DNA from: Neostapfia colusana
Lineage: Eukaryota; Streptophyta; Magnoliopsida; Poales; Poaceae
Direction of reading: 5' to 3'
Assembly (NCBI GenBank): GCA_030760725.1
Contig: JASWHV010000010.1
Location: 37,825,760 to 37,889,759, forward strand
DNA: 64,000 nt
Numbering within the stretch: position 1 is the first letter of the stretch; every line of letters starts with the position of its first letter. This document shows positions 21,868 to 32,741 of the stretch, piece by piece. The notes under the pieces are model-generated. The model made no database searches. It saw only the letters and a program-made list of their open reading frames with translations, and was not told the DNA's origin. The position numbers and the translations under genes were made by a program.

Positions 21868-23979
21868 TTGAGGTCGGAGCTGGAACACCGCCACTTGGGC
21901 AAAGACGCCCGAGTGGTTATCGAGCACTGGCGAGAAAGGCGTCGCAACCAAGAGGCCGGCGACAGCATGTCGACCGCCTCGACCCAGCCTGAGGCGCAGA
22001 CGTTCGCCACGCGATCTCTGCCCCAGGCATACGCCACGCAGCATGTGCCCCAGCCATATGCCCTGCAAATGGTGCCCCCGTTCTATGGCGCAGCCTTGCC
22101 CATACCGGGGTACACAGTGCCAGCAGCGAACCAAGCGTTCGTGGCACCAACACCTGCAGCAACAGGAGCAGGATGTGGGGCCCTGGCGCCACACCTTTGC
22201 TTCGCGAAGTGGCCACGCAAGTTCCGGCCGCACCTGCCCGAGAAGTACGATGGCAGCGTCAACCCGGCGGAGTTCCTCCAGATCTACTCCACCGCCATCC
22301 TTGCTGCAGGAGAGGGCGAGGCTGTTATGGCCAACTACTTCCCCGTCGCCTTGACCGGCCCAGCCCGGTCTTGGCTCATGAATCTCCCCCAGGGTTCCAT
22401 AACCTCCCCGGGAGAGCTCTGCCGGCAGTTCTCTGCTAACTTCGGCAGCTCGTACACCCGGCATCCAGCAGCAACCTGGAGAGACGCCATCCAGCAACAA
22501 CCTGGAGAGACGCTGCGCTCCTTCATCCAGCGGTTCTCCCAGGTACGGAACACCATCCCGCATATCCAAAATGCTTCTGTGGTGGTGGCGTTCCGGCAGG
22601 GTGTTCGGGACAAGAAGATGTTTGAGAAGCTCGCGACCAGAGAATTTCGCGACGTCTCAGAGCTCTTCAGCCTGGCGGACAAGTGCGCCAGGGCAGCAGA
22701 GTGGCGGAACTGGCACTCACTGCCAGCCTCCTAATCAGGAGGGCAGCCCAGATCAGGCGCTGCTTCCCATGGAAGCAGCAAGAAGATCAAGAACCGGGGC
22801 GGCGGCAAGATGAAGCCACCGACTGCTGCTCCTGTTTCTGCAGCAGCAGCACCCAGTGGAGCTCGGGGGCCATGCCCCGACAAGAGGCAGCGACAGTCAC
22901 CAGCCCCAGAAGGTGACCAAGGCGAGCCGTGCCCTGTGCACAACACCAGCAGCCATACTGCTGCTGAGTGCCGGGAGATTCAGAAGCTCGCGGAGCGCTT
23001 CCGCAAGGGGAAGCAAATGCGTGCTGACGTCCCTCCCTTCCGTCAAAGGGAGGGCAAGCAGAAGGTTGACACGCAAGACAACGTCGACCACCAAGTGGAG
23101 TTCCAGGAGCCTCAGCGCGCCGTGAAGGCGGTGCGTGACCATGAGGACTCCAGCTCCAGCGATGACGAGCGCCAGAAGATGCTCTACGTCATCTACGGCG
23201 GGTCCGCTGACCCCTCGTCCCGAAGGGCGGTTAAGACTCTGCACCGAGCGGTAGCGTTGGTGGCTCCTCTCCCAAGTGCCGTGCTGCACCTCAAGTGGAT
23301 GGGAACCCCCATCAGCTTCGATGCCACCGACTGCCCCAGGAACATGGCTGGGGCCGGCCAACTACCTCTCTTGGTAGCACCTACCATCGCCAATGTGAGG
23401 ATGTACCACATTCTGATAGATGGCGGGACTGGGCTGAACCTCATCAGCCTTGCAGCATTCCAGAAGCTGCAGATCCCGATGGCCAAGCTCACCCCATCGA
23501 GCCCGTTCCCAGTGGTAGGGCCGGGACAAGTCATTCCCTACGGCAACATCAGCCTTCAAGTGACCTTTGGGGCACCGGACAGCTATCGGACAGAGTACAT
23601 TCTATTCGACGTGACAGAGATTGACCTCCCCTTCAACGCCATAATCAGAAGGCTAGCCCTGTATCAATTCATGGCAGTAGCCCACTACGGCTACCTTTTC
23701 CGGAAGATGCCTACACCAACAGGCGTCCTCATGATTCGTGGAGACCGCACTGCTGCAGTGTCAGCCTTGGAGAAGCTCCAAGCACTTGCAACAGCTCGAG
23801 CACCAGCCCCTGGTAGTGCAGAACCGGGCCGGCTCCACCCGAGTGCATGCCACCGTGCCTCTACCTCAGCACCCCGCGTGCAACCCCTCGACGAGGGCGA
23901 CGTCCCCCTGAAGGTCATCCAAGTCGGCGCCGATGCTGTCCAGACCACCCGGGTAGCCGGGGGCCTGGACAGCAAATAG
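21868..23979 (+). pseudogene. E gag and protease, broken
   Basis: The frame is continuous from about 21868 (first ATG 21967; true start unclear), with TAA at 22732-22734 in the middle of gag and TAG at 23977-23979 at the protease-RT linker. The capsid-like part (about 22190-22700) has the Tat pattern around WPRKFRPHLPEKYDG and ARSWLMNLP. Downstream comes a basic linker, a Cys/His cluster CPVHNTSSHTAAEC in the usual zinc-knuckle place, an acidic stretch and the protease with active-site form LIDGGTGLNLIS (DGG-type, as in Tat). The two gag parts are in the same frame, so the TAA alone splits them. Product: capsid/nucleocapsid and protease of the virus-like particle; not functional here. Confidence 0.85.
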
Positions 23980-24773
23980 GAAGGCGCGCTCATCACCTTC
24001 CTCCGGCACAATGTCGACGTGTTTGCATGGCAGCCGTCGCAGATGCCGGGGATCCCTAGGGAGGTGATCGTGCACCATCTGAAGATCTTCCCCGACGCCT
24101 GGCCAGTCCAACAGAATCCTCGCAAGAAGTCCATCGAGCGGCAGAACTTCATCGAGAAGAAATCAAGAAGCTGCTGGACGCTGGCTTCATACAGGAAGTC
24201 CACCACCCACGGTGGTTGGCGAACACCGTCGTCGTCCCGAAGGCCGGCGGGAAGCTCTGGATGTGCATCGACTACACCAGTCTCAATAAGGCATGTCCCA
24301 AAGATCTATCCCCCCTCCCTAGAATAGATCAAATAGTAGACTCGACATCAGGCTGTGATATGCTATGCTTCCTAGACGCCTACTCGGGTTTTCATCAGAT
24401 CCCTATGTCTAGAGAAGATGAAGAGCACACTTCCTTCATCACAGTAGACGGCCTGTATTGTTATGTCTCTATGCCTTATGGCTTAAAGAATGCTCTTCCC
24501 ACCTTTGTACGTGCAATGCACAAAATCTTTGGAGAGCTAATAAGAGACTTAGTCGAGGTGTATGTCGATGACGTCGTTGTCAAGGTCAAGCAGAGTTCAT
24601 CCTTGTTAGATAACCTAGCCCAAGTCTTCGACATACTGCGCTCCACGCGCACTAAGCTGAACCCCGACAAGTGTGTGTTCAGTGTATCCTCTGGGAAGCT
24701 CCTAGGATTCCTGGTCTCGCACCGAGGAATTGAGGCCAACCCAAAGAAGATCAAGGACATCGACTTGATGCAG

Positions 24774-24795
24774 CCCCCCCCCCCCCCCCCCCCCC
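24774..24795 (+). repeat. 22-base poly-C tract in E RT
   Basis: 22 consecutive C residues encode a seven-proline run in the RT connection region, where relatives have two prolines before a charged residue. It looks like a homopolymer expansion that kept the frame. The read length of such a run may be unreliable in assembly. Confidence 0.9.
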
Positions 24796-25133
24796 GCATC
24801 AAAGATGTCCAGAAACTCACGTGTTGCCTAGCCGCGCTGAGTCGGTTCATACCGAGGCTAGCAGAGCGACCGTTCCCCTTCTTTAAGCTCCTGCGCAAAT
24901 CTGGTCCATTTGCTTGGACCGACAAAGCAAAAGAAGCTTTCCAGGAGTTGAAGCAGCTCCTGACGACCATCATGGTAGCCCCCGAGCCCAAAGAGCATTT
25001 GTTGCTCTACATCGCGGCAACAACTGAGGTGGTGAGCATGGTCCTCGTCGCAGAACGGTCGTACCCCTCATCACCACAGCCTGCTCCGGTAGCAGAAGAG
25101 AAGCACCAGGAGACCCTGAAGGTCCAAGACGAC

Positions 25134-25343
25134 CTCCCGGACCTCCAATACAACCTCCCGGAGGTTCAACAGGACCTCCCCGAGCTCCAAGACAACCTCC
25201 CTTAGGTCCAACGTGACCTCCCGGAGCTCCAGGATAACCCCCCGGAGACCCAAAGGAACCTCCCAGGAGGACAAGACGTCCTCCCGAGGGTCCAGGATTA
25301 CCACCTGGAAAACCAGCGGGATCTCCCGGAAGTCCGAGACAGA
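25134..25343 (+). repeat. Ten exact-length 21-bp heptad repeats inside E RNase H
   Basis: Ten units of 21 bp (210 bp, no length variation) encode seven-residue repeats of the type LPELQDN/LPEVQQD. They sit in an insertion of roughly 130 residues between the VVSMVLVAE strand and RPVYYISKVL of the first RNase H. Unit 4 carries the TAG stop (25203-25205). The insertion is flanked by Pro/Glu-rich low-complexity sequence. Confidence 0.88.
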
Positions 25344-27595
25344 CTAGGAGCCTTCGAGTCCCAGCTCCCGGAGGCTCCCCCGGACCCATCTACCTCCTGT
25401 CGTCCTGAGCCAATGGATGAGGATATCTCAGGCCCAGGGGGGAGGGTCTGGAACATCCAGAGGCCTGTCTACTACATCAGCAAAGTCCTCCACGACGCCA
25501 AGACATGGTACCTGGAGGTCCACAAGCTGCTGTATGCAGTAGTCGTGGCATCCAGGAAGCTCCGCCACTACTTTCAAGCCCACCGGATCTCGGTGGTCAC
25601 CTCCTACCCGCTGAAGCCAATCCTTCACAGCCCCAATGCGACCGGCAATGTTGCTAAATGGGCAACGGAATTGGCAGAGTTTGAGCTGGACTTCCTTCCT
25701 CGCCATGCAGTCAAAAGCCAAGCACTGGCTGACTTCGTGGCCGAGTGGACGCCAACGAAGACTAACCCTGGGGGCCACGAAGACGGTGAACCAAAGCCCC
25801 GAGCTCCGGTCTTCACCGGGCCTCACTGGACGCTCTTCTTCGATGGCTCCTCACCAAAGCAGGGGGCCGGTGCTGGCGTACTGCTTCTCATGCCATCAGG
25901 GGAGCAGTTTGGGTACATGGTGCGTCTCAATTTCAAGGCAACCAACATCATGGCAGAGTATGAAGCGCTCATCTTTGGCCTAAAGACAGCCCTGTCTCTG
26001 GGCGCTCGCCAGTTGTTGGCACAGGGCGACTCCCAGCTAGTCATCAAGCAAGTTAAGGGTGAATGCTCCTGCAATGACCCACAGCTAGCTGCTTATCTGC
26101 TGCACATGCAGATGTTGGAGAAAGACTTCCTTGCCTTGGACCTGCGCCATGTACCGCGTGCTGGCAACGCCGCGGCCGACGACCTCTCAACGAAGGCCTC
26201 CACCGGAGCCCCTGTGCCCGAAGAAGTCTTCGAGAGGACGTTGCTGCGGCCCACAGCCCGGCCTGCCGAGCCAGGCGAAGGGGGCTGGACCAGCACCTCG
26301 AAGCTGGCGTTTCCGCCGGCCCTGCAGCCATGGAGGCCGCCAAGGATCGTAAGCGTCACTGGGGACTCCATGCAACCCAGCGCTCAAGATTCAGAAGCTC
26401 AAGTCATACCCGATGCATGGATCACGGAGATCCGGGACTACTTGAAAGACAACATCCTCCCTGATGAACGTCTATCCGCTGAATGGATCGTGCGCATGGC
26501 TAAAAGGTACGCGCTGGTAGAATTGGATCTCTACCGGCGTGGCGCCAACCACGTCCTATTGCGGTGCCTAACCCAGGGGGAAGGCTGCGACTTGCTCGCT
26601 GAGATCCATGGTGGCGAATGTGGGAGTCACTCTTCCTCACGCACGCTCGTCGGTAATGCCTTCAGGCATGGCTTCTACTGGCCGACTGCACTCCAGGATG
26701 CCGTCAAGCTGATCGAGAGCTGCAGGGCGTGCCAGTTCCACGCCAAGCAGATCCACACACCGGCTCAGGCGGTTCAGATGATCCCGCCCTCGTGGCCGTT
26801 CGCCGTATGGGGGTTGGACATCCTGGGACCATTCCCCAAAGCCGTCGGGGGATTCCAGTACCTCTACGTCGCGAGCGACAAGTTCACCAAGTGGCCGGAA
26901 GCCACACCCGTCATCACCATCAATAAGCAATCTGCAGTAAAGTTCATCAAGTCGATCGTCTGCCGGTTCGGGGTCCCGAACAGAATCATCACTGACAACG
27001 GGACCCAGTCCACCAGCGCAGCGTTCCAATACTACTGCGAAGACCTCAGCATCCAGGTGTGCTATGCCTCCGTTGCTCACCCAAAGAGCAATGGGCAAGT
27101 CGAGAGGGCCAACGCCGAGATTCTTCGGGGCCTCAAGACTCGCACATATGCTAACCGGACATCCCAGAGCCGGGCCACTGGAGAGACACCCTTCTTCATG
27201 GTGTATGGGGCTGAAGCTGTGCTTCCCCCGGAGATCACCATGGGGTCTCTCCGTGTCCGAGCTTACGACGAAGCCGCGCAGGACAACCTCCGGCGTGAAG
27301 ACATCGACCTCGTCGACGAGGCTCGATTACATGCAGCACTCCGCAACGCACGGTACCGACAAACGCTCCAGCGCTTCCACCAATGGTCTGTGCGTATTCG
27401 AGAGCTGCAGGAAGGCGACCTGGTGTTGCGGCGCATACTTTCTCGCGTAGGGACCGACAAACTCTCCCCCAGCTGGGAAGTCCCTTCCGAGTCACGAAAG
27501 TTTGCCGCCACGGGTGCGTACGCCTTTCCACCGAGGATGGGGATCCACTCCCGAACCCTTGGAACATAGAACACCTCCGTAAGTTCTATCCCTAG

Positions 27596-28358
27596 AGCAA
27601 TAGTAGGACAGTCTTTTCTTTCTGTAATAGATTCCATAGAGTCCAGGAACAGCGCTCGGAGCAGCTAAGTCTCAGGGGACGGTCCAGGACTACGTTCAGC
27701 TTGGCCTGGTTCCGACCCTAAGCACGTAGAGTCTTGCTTCCCTTCTTAATGGGGCGGGTCGTTGCCTCCATGTTTAGCCTGCATTCCTCCTATGGATATT
27801 TATATGGAAAGAAACCTGTCCTGCTTTGCTCTTCCCTTGTGCTCATTTAAATTACGTATTAATTTTTATGACCGCACTTCCTGTGTATGCTCGCCATGCA
27901 CTCAGCTTCCTTTTCCCATTCTCACCCCTAGTCGGCATTTGCTATCCTACCGAAGACGTTCGCGTTTGAGGTACCTGCCGATGGACAGGGGGCCTCGAGC
28001 CCCCGGCGCTTCGGGCACTGAAGTACCCAAGCCCCGTATACCGGATCAGGACCATAAGCCAAATAAGACTATGAGATAGGGAAGGGAGAGCCCCAAGGAG
28101 AATTACGTTTCCCTTACTTCTGTGCAGGACCTCCCGGCCTTAGCTCCCCCGCAGGAGTATGGTAGGTGCGCCCAAATAATTGGCCACACCTACCAGGGGG
28201 CCACTACGGGACCGCGCAAGAACGGAGCTCCAACACAAGACCGGAGGATCCAGACCTCGCCCCCTCCGCAGGTGTGGGCTCCGGAGGCCCCACTTGTCCG
28301 GCGGGGCCGGAGCTCCCCTCTCCTTAGAGGGTAGCTCCGGGCTCGCCACGTGGCCGGC
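27596..28358 (+). other. 3' UTR of E, left part, with degenerate 55-bp repeat units
   Basis: No gene was found. It is non-coding sequence after pol, followed from about 28222 by the same GC-rich repeat family as in the 5' LTR. Motif positions are CCACTTGTCC at 28289 and CCACGTGGCC at 28346. Element B interrupts at 28358, and repeats resume at 41023. Confidence 0.65.
28354..28358. repeat. Target-site duplication of B, left copy
   Basis: CCGGC before the 5' LTR of B is repeated at 41023-41027 after its 3' LTR. Confidence 0.92.
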
Positions 28359-28763
28359 TGTAACACCCCAAAATTTTGAGTTAAAACCATAAATCATGTT
28401 AAGAGGGGAATTTAAAAATTTTTGGATGTGTTGCATGTTTTGCAACAATTCAAATTCAAACTGGAATTCAAATTAAACTCAAATCAGAAAAGAAATAGAA
28501 AAAGAAAAAGGAAAACAGAAAAAAACCGGCCAGTGGGCCGAAACCCACCAGCCGGCCCAACCAGCGCCCGAGCCAGCCCGCGGCCGCGCGCGCCGTTTCC
28601 TTCCGCTGACAGGCGGGACCCACCAGATCGTCTTCCACCTCGCGCCCGCGCCGGACTCTCTCTCACCAAATCCAAACCGATCGGAATTGCTGCGGATCAC
28701 AGCCGAATTTCGCTCGGGGGTGAAGCAAACACGATCTAAACCACCACGCCGCCCTCCCCCGTC

Positions 28764-28771
28764 TATAAAAA
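28764..28771 (+). promoter_or_regulatory. TATA box of B 5' LTR
   Basis: TATAAAAA in CCGTCTATAAAAACCCCGG; repeated in the 3' LTR at 37997-38004 and, inverted, in C at 56913-56920. Eleven bases present in the other copies are missing about 25 bp downstream here. Confidence 0.8.
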
Positions 28772-30305
28772 CCCCGGCCTCGTTCTGTTTTCCGCCGATT
28801 TTCCTCCGGTGAGAACCGAGACTTCTCCGGCGAATTCTGGCCGATCTAAGCTCGGAAATTCCGATCTAACTTGCTGGTCTTGATCCACCGCCTCCGGGGA
28901 ACCTTGCAGGTGCAGAAAACTCGGTGATTTGCGGTGTAAACACAGCGCCGACGAGCCTCGCCGTAGTTTCGCCTCGGACCTCGTCGCCGATCACTTTCCA
29001 GGACCTCCGAGCTCAAGAAAACCCCCGAGGTGAGATCCCCGACCTCCCCTCCACCGATCTATACCATAAAATCACTGTTCTAGGAAGAATTCTTGTAGAT
29101 CCGAAAGTCTCCGGCGAGATCGCCGCTTCCCGCCGCCGTGCGCCGCCGGCAGCGCCGCCCGCGCTCGATCAGAGCGACGTGGCCGCTTGTGCGCCGTTTA
29201 TTTTAAATCGCACGGTAGGGTTTAAATCCCCGCGTACCGGTTCGACGTTATAATCTCAGCCGTCGGTTTAAAATCGGACGGTCCACGTCAGCCCCGCATT
29301 ATAAAGACTGGAAATCTTACGTGCTACCCCCTGGGGTTCTCGGGAAATAAGAGCTAGCCCCGGAAACTTCTGATCTAGCCCCTAGAACTCCAGAAAATCA
29401 TGTAAATTCATTTAAAAATCAGCTTTAGCCCCTGGACTTAATAGAAATTAGGAAAAACACCTCTGTTATGAGTAGCTAGACCCCTGAAAATTCTTAAAAT
29501 AATATTATAAACCATGTAGTGGGGTAAGTTTAACTTTTTAGCCCTGTTTAGTATTTAATTTAGGAAATTGAATATGTGGCTAGTGTTTAAAAATTAAAAA
29601 GTGAGACAAACATATTGTCAAAATTTAATTAAAGACTTTCTCAGTATTTAGGAAACTTTGGAGTGAGATAAAAACATATTTTGGGCTGAATCGAATCTGT
29701 TTAATTTATTATTCACATTTAGGGACACATTTTTAAGTAAAGAATAGTTCTTGAAAATAGGGAAAATAATTGTGAAATATTTTACATCAGAGGCAAAGGT
29801 CAAAATATGTTGTTAAATTACTTAGGACTAGAACCTATTCTGTTTAGATGATGTGTCTTACTATTTTCATAATAAAGTACACATTTATGCATAAGAAAAT
29901 AAATCTTAAAATGTAGCAACTAGTAAATGATAAATGGAGTTACAAAAATCCAAAGAGTTCAGTTTAGGGTTGGTAGAAATTATGAAGACACATATGGAGA
30001 AGGAAAATACCTTTCATGCTTATTTGGTAGTAAAAAGGTGTAGTAGTTGAATATAAGGAATTTATTTAAATTGGAAACTCATATATATAGTATGTAAGTA
30101 TAAATGTGAACACAAGAGTAGGAATCATATACACATGATTAAAAGTGCATGCAAGCCACAAATCAACACACATAGAGTAATCACAACACACATAATGGTG
30201 AATGACTTTCATAAATATGAATGTGTGGTTTGTATGAAGTGGAAGTGTGAACTATGTCTTATGGATTATTGTTTTTCTTTTGCTATGTGTGATGGTATGA
30301 TGTAG

Positions 30306-31530
30306 AACCTGCTCAAGAGCAAGTTGTTCCTTTCCAAGATCAGGACTACCCATTTCAAGAGCAGCAGGAAGGAGGCAAGTGTCCTTGACCACTTTGATCC
30401 TATGCTAGGATGTGTAGCTAGAATTATTTGCATTGTCAATTTAAATATGAAACCCATGATAGGAAGTTTCCCTAGAATTGCATTACCTTGTTTCCTTGTA
30501 GCTTGGGTTGGGATTTATTTTACCATGTCATTTATTATTATGCATATGCTTAGCCATGCTTAGAATGGGATATTTGGGACATGAGATCATCAGTTTATTT
30601 TACCATACTCTTGAATGAGATATTGTGAGTTATGTAGAGGTAGGGATCAAGGCAAGTTGGATGTTTTGGTTGTGTGCTGGGTGCACGATACTCGGGTTTG
30701 TGTTTAGTACTTGCCTGGATCCTAAGGACCGGTTCATGGAGCATGTAACCTGGCTTTACCGTGCCAACCACATGTTGAGATGGGGCAGCTTGGCCAATTA
30801 ATTAGGTGTATCCCCGGCGTAGTATGGGTGTGTTGGATGGTGCGGAGAATAGGTGTCAGCTGGACTACCATATGAACCGCAAGGCTCAAGAGGGGGCCAC
30901 TGCAGCGGGGTTGGAGCCTCTTATATGCTGTTAGGGGTGAAACCTCAGTGGGCCCACGCTCGTCGGGAATCCCTTTGTAAAGGCTTCGTAGTGATCTCCT
31001 GGCTACACACCTGGGAAGTGTGAATGTGGTTCGTAGCCACTGGCATAATGGAGGTTCTTTTAGTCCACCCGGCAACGGGGGATGAAATCACTACATGTGG
31101 GTACAGTGGTACAAACTCTGCAGAGTCAAAACTGTCATGACAGCCGTGCTCACGGTCAAGAGCGGCTTGGACTTATTCATGATTAGAGGATTGATGGTTT
31201 TGGAAGTTGTGGATGTTAAGCGGGGAGTTTAACATCAGAAATGATGTTATGGTTATTGGATTATGATGATGGGATGGGAGATTGGGACCATTTCACCTGT
31301 GTAGTAATGTAGGTGCTTAATAAGATAAGGCAACAGGTATTAATGACATAGTGCTTTAACCATGAGTTCAACCTCCCCTTGCTCTAGCCATGCATGACAT
31401 AATTTTCCCACACTTGCTGAGTACCATCGGTACTCAACCTTGCATATTTGTTGGTTTATATTGCTGCTCAGGTCAAGATAATGAGGTGGTGTATAATGAC
31501 CAAGACTTTGGACCCGAAGAAGGTTTCTAG
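30306..31530 (+). other. Candidate spliced acidic mini-ORF in B LTR
   Basis: Block 1 (30306-30374, 69 bp) lies between ATGATGTAG and AG|GCAAGT, a perfect GC-AG donor consensus. Block 2 starts at 31472 after TGCTGCTCAG and is open to TAG at 31528-31530 (ends FGPEEGF). The phase pattern is 2 nt, 22 codons, 1 nt, as in Z and A. Upstream, a donor CCCGAG|GTGAGA at 29030 ends a GC-rich block whose frame (with FQDL and AQENPR) would enter block 1 in phase. The 3' LTR (39550-39618, 40716-40774) and C (55351-55283, 54185-54127, minus) match. No ATG start was found. Confidence 0.48.
31418..31436 (+). other. Conserved hairpin upstream of LTR block 2 (B)
   Basis: TGAGTACC pairs perfectly with GGTACTCA around the loop ATC, preceded by CTTGC. 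It ends 35 nt before the block-2 acceptor. F has TGAGTACA/TGTACTCA at the same place, a compensated pair change. Confidence 0.6.
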
Positions 31531-31782
31531 GTTCATGGAGACCCCCGGGCAACGTCTGTGATGGAGCCTACGAGAATAATTATTCCGCTGCTAGTTTATT
31601 TACTTGTGATGAACTTATTATTGTCCATCGAGACATTTGCTATGTAAGACTTATTTATATTCGACACCTGGCTTGTAATAAATGATGCTTCACTATTTGT
31701 CATCACATGTATGAGAAAATTATCCTGGCGTACATGTGATATTCACTTGGTTGTTCTTCGGAAAAACCGGGTGTGACAGAAG

Positions 31783-31795
31783 TGGTATCAGAGCC
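31783..31795 (+). promoter_or_regulatory. Primer binding site of B (initiator Met-tRNA)
   Basis: TGGTATCAGAGCC, four bases after the LTR end. Confidence 0.94.
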
Positions 31796-31994
31796 AAGGT
31801 TGCCCGTAGGAACGTGGACCTAGGTAGAAATGGACGTATTTAAGGGCCCTATTTTCTTAAAAACTATTTTACAAGGTGTGTGTTGAAAAGTGCTATTTAA
31901 TGAGTCACTTTCTTCATCTTACCCCAACTTTCATTCAAAATAGGATTTTGTTTAAGAGTTTATCTAACCTAAGTTTAAATTCTTTTTGTTTTAG

Positions 31995-32741
31995 ATGGTT
32001 CGCATGATTCGCACCGCTCGCAAGTCCACAGGAGGGATAGTTCCCGTAGTTGCCCTTGCCCAAAGAGAGGAGAGCCGTCCGGTGACGTACCTTTCCTACG
32101 GATTGGCAGTAGGAGGCTTGTTGCGCCGTCTTCGACGTATGCTCGAAGCCGCCGGCAATACGGGCAAGCTAATCATCCACTATAACTCTACCAGGACCAT
32201 CCGTGAAAAGAGGGAAGAATGGAGTTCAGAGATGAGGATTATACACGTAAATCAGTTGCTTAAGATCCACCACTCTCCAGCTTGTCGAGCGACACAGGTC
32301 GATGCGGAGAAGGATGTCACCTGGGAGGCCATCACCTGCCAGAGTCACATCTATCGTCGCCACCTAGACAGGACTGAGTACATGTATGTCCTCCAGCGTG
32401 AGAGTGGTACAACGGAGTATAAGTACCCGCCAGTGCAGCAAGGGACTTCCCATGAGCACATGGACTTGTGCTTGGAGGATGCTGCTATGCTCAGCACTCG
32501 ACTGCAGGAGTGTCAGCAAGAGCTTCAGGATGTTCGGGAAACCCTGAAGGAAACGGAGGCATTGCTGCGAGCCTGCCTGAGGGCGAGAGAAAGAGGAGAT
32601 GGGAATGAACCGTGTGTCACCGCAAATGATACATGGACTCCTGACTCCCCAATTCGCCGGGCGATAAGGCGTCGTCGCACTTCTCCACCAGCAGCCTCCC
32701 CACCCAACGCAGAGTCAGAAGGAAGCCGAAATGATCAGTAA
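31995..32741 (+). CDS. Pre-gag accessory ORF of B, function unknown
   Basis: An open frame of 248 codons starts at an ATG directly after GTTTTAG, a splice-acceptor-like site (ATGGTTCG, the same start context as Z gag). I recognise no domain. The N-terminal 25 residues are basic and the middle is a mixed globular-looking region with conserved Cys and Trp. About residues 160-205 look helical/coiled-coil (QECQQELQDVRETLKE). The C terminus is Arg- and Pro/Ser-rich. The homologous ORF in C (62864-62119, minus) shows many replacements and a 25-bp deletion. It is neither gag nor a known envelope: no signal peptide or transmembrane segment is visible. It stays open in B although B gag-pol is broken four times. 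Possible roles are an RNA- or chromatin-binding accessory protein or a cis-acting spliced leader; I cannot decide. Confidence 0.7.
   Translation: MVRMIRTARKSTGGIVPVVALAQREESRPVTYLSYGLAVGGLLRRLRRMLEAAGNTGKLIIHYNSTRTIREKREEWSSEMRIIHVNQLLKIHHSPACRATQVDAEKDVTWEAITCQSHIYRRHLDRTEYMYVLQRESGTTEYKYPPVQQGTSHEHMDLCLEDAAMLSTRLQECQQELQDVRETLKETEALLRACLRARERGDGNEPCVTANDTWTPDSPIRRAIRRRRTSPPAASPPNAESEGSRNDQ

Larger units (their letters stand above)
23980..27595 (+). pseudogene. E pol: RT, RNase H, second RNase H, integrase, broken
   Basis: Domains in order: pre-RT linker, frameshift near 24155, RT (24216-24800) with YVDD intact, a 22-base C run, first RNase H with a 21-bp heptad-repeat insertion (25134-25343) carrying TAG at 25203-25205, RNase H continued (RPVYYISKVL), a second RNase H (about 25820-26190, from LFFDGSS), then integrase with a zinc region and catalytic D (WGLDILGPF), D (ITDNGTQ) and E (NGQVERAN). 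After the catalytic E about 20-25 residues usual for the family are missing between LKTRTY and ANRTSQSRATGE. A frameshift near 27480 moves the C terminus (NPWNIEHLRKFYP) to another frame, ending about 27595. The second RNase H places E in the Tat lineage. At least two frameshifts and one internal stop make it inactive. Confidence 0.87.
28359..31778 (+). repeat. 5' LTR of B
   Basis: It starts TGTAACACCCC and ends CCGGGTGTGACA; the ends are imperfect inverted repeats. A TATA box lies at 28764, then a GC-rich leader, a long AT-rich intron-like stretch (29300-30300), exon-like blocks at 30306-30374 and 31472-31530, and a hairpin at 31418-31436. Confidence 0.94.

Noticed and set aside
27570..28358. 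3' LTR of E starting near 28140
   Set aside because: The repeats resemble the 5' LTR array, but the sequence after them does not continue like the 5' LTR (no match to 20740-21391), and the antisense gene lies further right. It is treated as 3' UTR.
28422..29253. ORFs of 105 and 109 codons in the B LTR leader
   Set aside because: No ATG-led reading shows conservation as a whole. Only the short part before 29030 is used as supporting evidence for the spliced mini-ORF idea.
31995..32741. Envelope-like gene
   Set aside because: The position is before gag, not after pol, and no signal peptide, transmembrane helix or glycosylation-rich ectodomain is visible.
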